DNA from: Thermoplasmata archaeon
GTDB taxonomy: Archaea; Thermoplasmatota; Thermoplasmata; Lutacidiplasmatales; UBA184
DNA length: 13,593 nucleotides
Assembly (NCBI GenBank): GCA_030039715.1
Contig: JASHVA010000133.1
Span: 1-13,593 of the forward strand
Reading direction: 5' to 3'
Notes under the pieces: generated by a model
The model's database searches: none
What the model saw: the letters and a program-made list of their open reading frames with translations, nothing else
What the model was told of the DNA's origin: nothing
Shown: piece by piece, positions 6,079 through 12,334 of the stretch
Layout: every line of letters starts with the position of its first letter
How positions within the stretch are numbered: the first letter of the stretch is position 1
Position numbers and translations under genes: made by a program

Positions 6079-6570
6079 GTGACCGTCTCCCCGCGGGCCG
6101 CCACGCCGGCGCTGCTCCAGATCGACGCGATCCTCGGGCGACTCTCGGGCCGGGCGGCGCTCCAGGAGACGTGCCGGTTCCTGCACGAATCGTTCCGCCA
6201 CTACCGCTGGGTCGGCGTCTACCGCATCGAGGGCCGGGAGCTCGTGCTCGACGCGTGGGACGGTCCCGCCGCGACCGAGCACACCCGGATCCCGCTGGAG
6301 CGAGGCGTCTGCGGCCGGGCGGCCCGCGAGGATCGTACCGTGGTCGTGGAGGACGTCCGCTCGAGCCCCGAGTATCTCGCCTGCTTTCTCGAGACGCGCG
6401 CCGAGGTCGTCGTCCCGATCCACGCGGCGGGTCGGGTCGTCGGGGAGATCGATATCGACGGGAACGAGGTCGGGGCGTTCGACCGTTCGGACGGTGCCTT
6501 CCTCGAGACCATCGCCCAGCGTCTCAGCGCGGCCGTGGTCGCTGCGGCCGGTGCGCCGCCAGCGCCCTGA
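6079..6570 (+). CDS. GAF-domain protein, free methionine-(R)-sulfoxide reductase-like
   Basis: A single GAF domain of 163 residues, close to the length of fRMsr (YebR/MsrC type), which reduces free methionine-R-sulfoxide in the cytoplasm using thioredoxin. Shared motifs are the W-x-G-x-Y strand (Trp44), RIPLERGVCG with Cys78, DVRSSPEYLAC with Cys102, and EVVVPI followed by VVGEIDID. Cys78 and Cys102 align with Cys94 and the catalytic Cys118 of the E. coli enzyme, but the position of E. coli Cys84 is His68 here. The start is a GTG only 22 nt after the tRNA, with no promoter between them, so it may be co-transcribed with tRNA-Ser. Its 3' end overlaps the convergent phosphopantothenate synthetase gene by 47 bp. 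A regulatory GAF domain without reductase activity is the alternative, but both retained cysteines argue for the enzyme. Confidence 0.8.
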   Translation: MTVSPRAATPALLQIDAILGRLSGRAALQETCRFLHESFRHYRWVGVYRIEGRELVLDAWDGPAATEHTRIPLERGVCGRAAREDRTVVVEDVRSSPEYLACFLETRAEVVVPIHAAGRVVGEIDIDGNEVGAFDRSDGAFLETIAQRLSAAVVAAAGAPPAP

Positions 6571-7294
6571 GCCGCCGGGCGATCGTCCGGCGGGCGTCCC
6601 GCAGGGCGGCCGCCGCGTCGAACGGTACGAACCGTCCCGATCCCGTCGCGCCCTTCCGGCCTTCGAGCTCGCGGGCCAGCAGATCGAGCGCGCGGGTGAG
6701 CTCGTCGACGATCGGCAGGTCCGCGGTCTCGCTCGTCCGCGACAGCGGGTTGAGGTCGATCGCGATCACTCGCTTTCCGAGCGCCCGGAGCGCCGAGGTT
6801 CGGTCCCCGTCCTCCAGCGGCACAAGGCAGACGTCGGCGCGGGCGATGCCCCCTCGATCGACGAGCGCCCGGTCCGACGGCAACCGGGGGATCCGGGCCG
6901 TCGGTCGCTCCCCGAGCAGCCCGCGGACGCCCGCGCGGCGGAGGGCCCGTGCGACGAGCGCCGAGCGGCGCGGCGTCCGATGGAAGAGGTTCACCTCGAC
7001 CCCCAGCCCCGGGAGCGCCCGCTGGAGCCGGACGATCGGACCGGCCGCCAGCGCCGCGACGTTGCCGTTGACGCTCACCACCGGGTGCCGGGCCGCCCGA
7101 AGCCAGCTCGCGGCCACCCGTATGGCCCGGCGGGCGCTCGGGCTCGTCCGCTCGCCGAGCAGGTAATCGAACGCCTCGCCCCGCCCGTGCGCGATCAGAC
7201 CCTCGGGGACGACGAGCCCCGTCCGGCTCTCGGCGGCGAGGTGCGCCCGGACGCGCAGGCTCCGGTAGCGCGGATGACGGGGCGAGAGCGGCAT
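6524..7294 (-). CDS. 4-phosphopantoate--beta-alanine ligase (phosphopantothenate synthetase)
   Basis: Archaea-specific enzyme of coenzyme A synthesis that joins 4-phosphopantoate and beta-alanine using ATP to give 4'-phosphopantothenate; it works with pantoate kinase in place of bacterial PanC and PanK. The 256-residue protein shows the family hallmarks in order: HPRYRSL (7-13), EGLIAHGRGEAFDYLLGE (31-48), VSVNGNVAAL (73-82), VNLFHRT (101-107), VPLEDGDRTSAL (158-169) and IAIDLNPLSRT (177-187). A 40-residue Arg/Ala-rich helical tail follows the conserved core. The gene begins 14 nt after the stop of the coiled-coil gene on the same strand, so the two probably form an operon driven from 8075-8082. 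No pantoate kinase gene is visible nearby. Confidence 0.93.
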   Translation of the reverse strand: MPLSPRHPRYRSLRVRAHLAAESRTGLVVPEGLIAHGRGEAFDYLLGERTSPSARRAIRVAASWLRAARHPVVSVNGNVAALAAGPIVRLQRALPGLGVEVNLFHRTPRRSALVARALRRAGVRGLLGERPTARIPRLPSDRALVDRGGIARADVCLVPLEDGDRTSALRALGKRVIAIDLNPLSRTSETADLPIVDELTRALDLLARELEGRKGATGSGRFVPFDAAAALRDARRTIARRLRALAAHRPQRPRPR

Positions 7295-7308
7295 GCGCCG
7301 ACCGGGGG

Positions 7309-8049
7309 CTACGCGCCGCCCGGCGTGTCGGTCCGGCCGTTACCGGCGCTCGCGTCCTCGGTCGCGGCCGCGAGCCGGGACTCCAGCGCGGAGATCCGCT
7401 CCTCGAGCGGCTGGAGCCCCTCCTCGAGCGTCTTCGCGAGCGCGAGCTTGAGGCTCTCCTCGAGAGCGACCAGGTCGCGCCCGAGGTCGATGATGCGGCG
7501 CGCGTTCTCGTTCAGGAGGAGACGGCTCTGCGTCGCGACACGGTACGTGTCGGAGAGGTCCTTCGTGAGCTGGCTCGCCGACTTCGAGAAGACCTCGATC
7601 GAGTCCCCGACCGGTTTCCACTTCTGGTCGAGGTTCGAGGAGAGACCGGTCGCGAGCTGGCCGGAGGCGGTCTCGAAACCGGTCGCCACTTCCTTGCCCA
7701 CGCGCTCGGAGATGCCCGACTCGAGACCCTCGAGCCGGCCTTTCACCTCGTCGCCCAGCGCCCGCTCGGTGCCCTCGACGCGCTCGAGTCGATCCTCGAT
7801 CGACTGCAGCCGCGCGAGCAGGTTCGAGTACGCCGAGCCGATGAGCACGTCGAGGTGGGTCTGGCTCGACTCCTGCGCTCGCAGGAGGAGGTGGAGGACC
7901 CAGTGCTCCTTCCCTTTCGTCTCGCCGATCGGGCCCCGGTCGAGCCGGTCGCGAACGTCCCGGTCGTCGATGAGGCTCTGGAGTTCCTTGAGGACCTCGA
8001 CGCGCAGGGACGAGGTGCTGCTCGGGGTGGACGACGGGCGCCCCGCCAT
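7309..8049 (-). CDS. Coiled-coil protein of unknown function
   Basis: I do not recognise a family. The 246-residue protein is nearly all helix-forming. After a Ser/Thr/Pro-rich start (1-14) there is a more conserved-looking globular helical part (about 15-80, with KGKEHWVLHLLLRAQ and LIGSAYSNLLARL), then heptad-like coiled coil at about 75-125 and 180-228, and a Gly/Asp/Thr-rich disordered end. There is no signal peptide or membrane segment and no cysteine, so it is probably a cytoplasmic structural or scaffold protein. It is the first gene of a unit with phosphopantothenate synthetase, 14 nt apart, and has a clear TATA box. Its amphipathic middle resembles many coiled-coil proteins by composition alone, so such database hits should be read with care. 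Confidence 0.75.
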   Translation of the reverse strand: MAGRPSSTPSSTSSLRVEVLKELQSLIDDRDVRDRLDRGPIGETKGKEHWVLHLLLRAQESSQTHLDVLIGSAYSNLLARLQSIEDRLERVEGTERALGDEVKGRLEGLESGISERVGKEVATGFETASGQLATGLSSNLDQKWKPVGDSIEVFSKSASQLTKDLSDTYRVATQSRLLLNENARRIIDLGRDLVALEESLKLALAKTLEEGLQPLEERISALESRLAAATEDASAGNGRTDTPGGA

Positions 8050-8074
8050 TGAGCGTCGGAGGGGGTCCGGGCCC

Positions 8075-8082
8075 TATATAAC
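8075..8082 (-). promoter_or_regulatory. TATA box of the coiled-coil/phosphopantothenate synthetase unit
   Basis: On the minus strand the sequence reads TTATATAG, centred 29 bp upstream of the ATG at 8049. This is the second-best TATA box in the window and indicates a nearly leaderless transcript. The rest of the gap 8050-8131 holds nothing else recognisable. Confidence 0.75.
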
Positions 8083-8131
8083 CTCGGTACTGAGTGGACG
8101 GCGCTCGGCGAGCTCGCGTCGACTGTCGGCC

Positions 8132-9286
8132 TCAGTCGGCAAAACCCGGCCCCAACAGCTCGCGCGCCACGAGGAGCCGCCGGATCTCCGAGGTGCCCGC
8201 ACCGATCTCGAGCAGCTTCGCGTCGCGCGCGAGCCGCTCGATCGGGAGGTCGCGCATGTAGCCGTATCCTCCGTGCACCTGGATCGCGTCGAGTGCGACC
8301 CGGGTCGACGCCTCCGAGGCGAACGTGAGCGCCGCCGCCGCCGGCCCCATCCGGCGCGGGTCCTTGGTCACCTGGTCGAGGGCGGCGTACAGGAGCTGCC
8401 GCGAGGCCTCGACGTCCGCGTACATATTCGCGAGCTTCGCCTGGATCAGCTCGAATCGACCGATCTTCTGGCCGAACTGCTCGCGTTCGCGCGCGTACGC
8501 GAGCGAACGGTCGAGGCACTCGGCCATGATGCCCACCGGGATCGCGGTCAGGACCGCGCGCTCGACGTTCAAGCCACCCATCATGATCCGCACGCCGTCG
8601 TTCTCCGGCCCGAGCCTCTGGTCGGCCGGCACGCGGCAGTCCTGGAAGGCGAGCTCGCCGGTCGGCGAGCCACGCATCCCCATCTTGTCGAGGGAGCGGG
8701 CGACGGAGAACCCCGGGCTCTCCCGACGGACAAGGAACGCGCTGATGCCGTGCGCCCCGCGGGACGGGTCGGTCTTCGCGTAGACGAGGAGCGAGTCGGC
8801 GACCGGACCGTTGGTGATGAACTGCTTGGAGCCGCGGAGAACGTACTCGGCCCCGTCGCGCTCGGCGCGGGTCGCGATCGAGACCGCGTCCGAGCCCGCG
8901 TTCGGTTCGGTCAAAGCCAGTGCCCCGATCGACTCCCCCCGGGCCGCCGCCGGAAGGAACGCCTCGCGCTGGCCGTCGCTTCCGTTGCGACTCACGTTGT
9001 CCGCGAAGAGGTTCGAGTGCGCTCCCACGCTGAGGGCGAGCGCGGGACTAACGCGGGCGATCTCCTCGAGGATGAGTGCTTGGGCCACGTAGCCGAGCCC
9101 GAGCCCGCCGAATCGGGTCGGCACGGTGACGCCGAGGAAGCCTTGCTCCCCGAGCCGGCGGAACAGCTCGCGGGGGAAGTAGTCCTCGCGGTCCATCCGG
9201 TCGGCGACCGGCGCGATCTCCTTTCGAGCGAACCGTCGGGCCGCCTCGCGGAGCTCGCGCTCCTCGTCGGAGAACGAGAGGTCCAT
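8132..9286 (-). CDS. Acyl-CoA dehydrogenase, isovaleryl-CoA dehydrogenase type
   Basis: FAD enzyme that oxidises a short acyl-CoA at the alpha-beta bond and passes electrons to electron-transfer flavoprotein. The 384-residue protein has the complete fold: N-terminal helical domain, the FAD-binding LTEPNAGSD loop, ITNGP, and the C-terminal helical domain with REQFGQKIG and IQVHGGYGYM. Two details point to isovaleryl-CoA dehydrogenase: the catalytic Glu typical of that enzyme is present in GGLNVERAVL (Glu242), and the usual catalytic Glu near the C-terminus is replaced by GAGTSE (Gly362-Ala363), as in isovaleryl-CoA dehydrogenase. LSVGAHSNL also matches. It would act in leucine breakdown. A GTG at 9298 could add four residues, but a TATA-like box 27 bp upstream of the ATG at 9286 favours the ATG. 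No ETF or carboxylase subunits lie next to it. Confidence 0.92.
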   Translation of the reverse strand: MDLSFSDEERELREAARRFARKEIAPVADRMDREDYFPRELFRRLGEQGFLGVTVPTRFGGLGLGYVAQALILEEIARVSPALALSVGAHSNLFADNVSRNGSDGQREAFLPAAARGESIGALALTEPNAGSDAVSIATRAERDGAEYVLRGSKQFITNGPVADSLLVYAKTDPSRGAHGISAFLVRRESPGFSVARSLDKMGMRGSPTGELAFQDCRVPADQRLGPENDGVRIMMGGLNVERAVLTAIPVGIMAECLDRSLAYAREREQFGQKIGRFELIQAKLANMYADVEASRQLLYAALDQVTKDPRRMGPAAAALTFASEASTRVALDAIQVHGGYGYMRDLPIERLARDAKLLEIGAGTSEIRRLLVARELLGPGFAD

Positions 9287-9308
9287 CGCCCGGGCCACGG
9301 AAGTAGAG

Positions 9309-9316
9309 GGATAATG
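9309..9316 (-). promoter_or_regulatory. TATA-like box of the acyl-CoA dehydrogenase gene
   Basis: Minus-strand CATTATCC is centred 27 bp before the ATG at 9286, in the 46-bp gap after nadB. It suggests that the dehydrogenase gene has its own promoter and a leaderless mRNA, and it decides the start codon. Confidence 0.55.
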
Positions 9317-9332
9317 GTTGTCGGGTGGCCGC

Positions 9333-10901
9333 TCACCGCGCGCGCGTCGGGCCCGACCTCAGCCGGAGCCCGATGTGAAGGCGCCACTGCGCCCGGCGCT
9401 CCGGCCAGTCCGTGCGGTAGTGCGCCCCGCGGCTCTCCGTGCGGGCGAGCGCGGAGCGGGCGATGAGGAGCGCCGTCACGGCGGCGTTCGAGACCGGCCC
9501 GGGCAGCGCGTCCGCTCGTGCCCCGAGCCCGACCCGGGTCAGCCGCTCGAACGTTTCCGCGGCGGCAGAGAGCCCCTCGGCAGAACGTACGATGCCGACG
9601 TCGTCCCACAGGGTCGACCGAACGAGCTCGATGTCGACCGCCTCTTCCGGACGCAATGTGCCCGGCGGGAGCGTGACGTCGATCGGACGGCCGGGGGCCT
9701 TCGGACCGCCCGCGGCCGGATGCAGGAGCTGTCGCGCGACCCGTTCCCCGAAGACCAGTCCTTCGAGGAGCGAGTTTCCGGCCAGGCGGTTCGCCCCATG
9801 GACGCCCGTGGAGGCGACCTCGCCGGCGGCGTAGAGACCCGAGAGCGACGACCTTCCCTCGAGATCGGTCGAGACCCCGCCGATCATGTAGTGTGCCACG
9901 GGGACGACAGGGATCTGGTCGCGCGAAGGGTCGAGCCCGTACGAGGCGAGGAAGTGACAGACCGACGGGAATCGAGCGTACAAGAGGTCGCGAGAGAGCG
10001 CGGTCGCGTCCAGATAGACGCACGGATGGGCCGAGCGGACGATCTCCCGGTCGATCGCCCGGGCGACGATGTCCCGAGGGGCGAGCTCTGCGTCCCGATG
10101 GACCTTGACCATGAACCGGTCGCCCGCCTCGTTGCGGAGGACCGCCCCTTCGCCGCGGATCGCCTCCGTGATCAGGAAGCGGGGGGCCCCTTCCCGGTAG
10201 AACGCCGTCGGGTGGAACTGGATGAATTCCATGTCGGTGAGCTGGGCGCCGGCCCGGAACGCGATCGCGACTCCCTCGCCGGTGGCGATCGAGGGGTTCG
10301 AGCTGTGGCGGTAGAGGCTCCCCGCTCCGCCGGTGGCGAGGACGACCGGGGCCGCGGTCGAGTACTCGACGTCCTTCCCGTCGTCGCGCGAGAGGACCGC
10401 GACCGGCCCGTCCCGTGACCCGGGTCGGAGCGCGCGCAGAATGGTGCGCTCGCGCGTCTCGATCCCGGCGGCCAGGACGAGTCGCTTCAGCGTCTCCTCG
10501 ATCTGGAGGCCGGTCGCGTCGCCTCCCGCGTGGAGGATGCGCGAGCGAGAGTGCGCCGCCTCTCGCCCGAGCGCGATATGCCCCTCGGTCGTGTCGAACG
10601 GCACTCCGTACCGGACGAGGTCCGCGACCCGGGCCGGCGCCTCCGCCGTGAGGACGCGAGCCGCGGCCCGGTCCACGAGTTCATCACCGGCGCGGATCGT
10701 GTCGGCGAGGTGCTGCCGCGGTGAGTCGCCCGGTCCGATCGCCGCGGCGATGCCGCCCTGGGCGTAGCGGGTGTTCGACTCCTCGAGGCGCGCCTTGGTC
10801 ACGATCGTCGGTCGCAGCCCCAGCTCGTGGCAGCGGAGCGCGACGTAGAGGCCGGCGATGCCGCTGCCGATCACGAGCGGTCGACGCTGGGCCTCGGTCA
10901 T
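9333..10901 (-). CDS. nadB: L-aspartate oxidase (NadB)
   Basis: FAD enzyme that oxidises L-aspartate to iminoaspartate, the first step of de novo NAD synthesis; NadA and NadC would follow but are not in the window. The 522-residue protein shows the FAD-binding GSGIAG (12-17), RYAQGGIAAA (45-54), GREAAHSRSR with Glu114 and His117, MEFIQFHPT with His230, RDIVARAID with Arg276, HYMIGGV with His337, and GANRLAGNSLLE with Arg372. The four residues from His230 to Arg372 align with E. coli NadB His244, Arg290, His351 and Arg386, all substrate-site residues, and the Glu matches E. coli Glu121. This set separates it from the fumarate reductase and succinate dehydrogenase relatives. The C-terminal domain ends in the NadB-type GAHYRTDWPERR. 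An ATG at 10913 would add four residues; the TATA-like box at 10924-10932 fits the ATG at 10901 better. Confidence 0.94.
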   Translation of the reverse strand: MTEAQRRPLVIGSGIAGLYVALRCHELGLRPTIVTKARLEESNTRYAQGGIAAAIGPGDSPRQHLADTIRAGDELVDRAAARVLTAEAPARVADLVRYGVPFDTTEGHIALGREAAHSRSRILHAGGDATGLQIEETLKRLVLAAGIETRERTILRALRPGSRDGPVAVLSRDDGKDVEYSTAAPVVLATGGAGSLYRHSSNPSIATGEGVAIAFRAGAQLTDMEFIQFHPTAFYREGAPRFLITEAIRGEGAVLRNEAGDRFMVKVHRDAELAPRDIVARAIDREIVRSAHPCVYLDATALSRDLLYARFPSVCHFLASYGLDPSRDQIPVVPVAHYMIGGVSTDLEGRSSLSGLYAAGEVASTGVHGANRLAGNSLLEGLVFGERVARQLLHPAAGGPKAPGRPIDVTLPPGTLRPEEAVDIELVRSTLWDDVGIVRSAEGLSAAAETFERLTRVGLGARADALPGPVSNAAVTALLIARSALARTESRGAHYRTDWPERRAQWRLHIGLRLRSGPTRAR

Positions 10902-10923
10902 CTGCCGGGGCATCCGGGCGAGG

Positions 10924-10932
10924 GCAGATAGC
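10924..10932 (-). promoter_or_regulatory. Possible TATA-like box of nadB
   Basis: Minus-strand GCTATCTGC is centred about 28 bp before the ATG at 10901. The match is partial. The divergent gene at 10982 has its own box in the same short gap, so the region acts as a two-way promoter. Confidence 0.4.
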
Positions 10933-10954
10933 GCCGGCCCCGTCGGGCTCGCTT

Positions 10955-10960
10955 CCTATA
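10955..10960 (+). promoter_or_regulatory. TATA-like box of the tandem nuclease gene
   Basis: CCTATA is centred 24-25 bp before the ATG at 10982, which predicts a leaderless mRNA. It supports 10982 as the start although the frame is open much further upstream, through nadB on the other strand. Confidence 0.55.
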
Positions 10961-10981
10961 CCCCCGGACCATCACGGGCCG

Positions 10982-12334
10982 ATGTCGGCCGAAGAGTGGC
11001 GCTCGGCCGTTCGCGTCCAGGAGGCCCCCGACCTCGCCCGCCATGTCCTGGATCGTCTACCGGCGCCGGAGGAACCCCGCGCGGTCCGCGTGACCGATTT
11101 GGTCGCGCTTCGCCGCGGTTACTGGCGGGCAGTGGCCCCGGTACAGATCGAGGGGGACCGGCTCGAGCGAGTGGAAGCCGGACGTCGGTGGCACCGACGG
11201 CTGGGACCGGCCCTCGCCCGGGAGGGGGCTCTCGAGGTGCGCGTCCGGCGCGACGGTTGTGTCGGCCGCATCGACGTCCTGGGCGACCTCCCGACCGAGG
11301 TGAAAACGGGTGCCCAGGCGGTCCCGGCCGAGGAGCTCGTCGCCTCCCGACCGGACCAGGTGGAGCAGCTTGCGATGTACTGCGCGCTCACCGAACGAGA
11401 GGCCGGTCGCCTCGTGGTGTTCACGGGCACCGGGGACTCCGAGGGTCGGGCGCAGGTGGTCGACTTCGAGTTTCACGGCGTGGCCCCTCTCCGGGCCTGG
11501 ATGTGCCGACGGTCCAGGGACCTTCGAACGGCGTGGTCGGAGCACCGGACCGACGGTCTTCCCGCCTGCCGCTGGTTCGACCGCGGATGCGAGTACCGGG
11601 CCGCCGGTGTGTGCGACTGCCGCGAGGACGATCCGCCGGCGGCCGACCCGATCGCCTCGTTGGTGGTCGGCGTACGGCCGAGGCCGGACCTCGCGACGCG
11701 TCTAGAGGAGGACGTCCGCGCGCGGCCCGTGCCGTCCGGTCCGGTCGTGCTGGGACGGTTTCGCAATCTCCTGTACCCGCGGCGCGTTTACTTCGAGCGG
11801 ACGCGGCGGGAGCCGGAACCTCCCCTTCCCGCTCGGGATCCCCTCGAGCCGCTGGACCGGTACGAGCAAATCGCCGCGGCGGTGGAAGGAGGACCCGTGG
11901 GCGAGGTCGCGCTCGTCCCCTCGGCGGTGGACGAGCCGGACGAAGAGGTCGTCGGCTTTCGCGGTGCCCCGTTCCTCGTGAAGGTCTCGCGCGCCCGGGA
12001 CCCGCCGACAGCGGAGGAGTTGCTCGCGCACCAACCCCAGTACGGGCTCGAGCTGGGAGCCCGGTGCGTGGCGACCGGTACGAGCTCCGCGCTCCTGTTC
12101 CTCGGTCGCGAGCGAGCGAGGGACGAGCGGGACCGGTTGCACGTGTTCCGGCTCGAGTTCGGGCCGATGAGCCCGTTCTCCCGGTGGTGGCTCGAACGTC
12201 GGACGGCCCTCGACCGCGCGCTGACCCGGGGGGACCCATTCCTCGCCCCGGCGTGCCCGAGCTGGATGTACGCGGACTGCCCCTACCGAGCGGACTGCGG
12301 CTGCGCCGCGGTATCTCCGCGGTCCCAGCGGTAG
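10982..12334 (+). CDS. Tandem PD-(D/E)XK protein: one intact nuclease domain, one degenerate copy
   Basis: A 450-residue protein related to RecB/Cas4/Dna2 nucleases. The first half (about 36-213) has GRRWH with His71, GRID with Asp98, the core EVK (Glu106, Lys108), QVEQLAMY (127-133), and a cysteine cluster Cys196-x6-Cys203-x7-Cys211-x-Cys213. The second half (about 255-441) looks like a diverged repeat of the first: AEELLA (344-349) against AEELVA (116-121), LEF (391-393) against FEF (162-164), and Cys425-x7-Cys433-x5-Cys439-x-Cys441. In it LVK (332-334) replaces EVK, and no equivalents of Asp98 or His71 are seen, so it is probably inactive. The N-terminal Cys of Cas4-like proteins is absent in both halves; each carries all four cysteines at its end. 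The 3' end overlaps the convergent acetyltransferase gene by 52 bp. Nuclease substrate is unknown. Confidence 0.8.
   Translation: MSAEEWRSAVRVQEAPDLARHVLDRLPAPEEPRAVRVTDLVALRRGYWRAVAPVQIEGDRLERVEAGRRWHRRLGPALAREGALEVRVRRDGCVGRIDVLGDLPTEVKTGAQAVPAEELVASRPDQVEQLAMYCALTEREAGRLVVFTGTGDSEGRAQVVDFEFHGVAPLRAWMCRRSRDLRTAWSEHRTDGLPACRWFDRGCEYRAAGVCDCREDDPPAADPIASLVVGVRPRPDLATRLEEDVRARPVPSGPVVLGRFRNLLYPRRVYFERTRREPEPPLPARDPLEPLDRYEQIAAAVEGGPVGEVALVPSAVDEPDEEVVGFRGAPFLVKVSRARDPPTAEELLAHQPQYGLELGARCVATGTSSALLFLGRERARDERDRLHVFRLEFGPMSPFSRWWLERRTALDRALTRGDPFLAPACPSWMYADCPYRADCGCAAVSPRSQR

Noticed and set aside
6494..9466. 990-codon open frame on the + strand opposite three minus-strand genes
   Set aside because: It is the complementary-strand shadow of phosphopantothenate synthetase, the coiled-coil gene and the acyl-CoA dehydrogenase; composition is low-complexity Arg/Glu/Pro with no recognisable domain.
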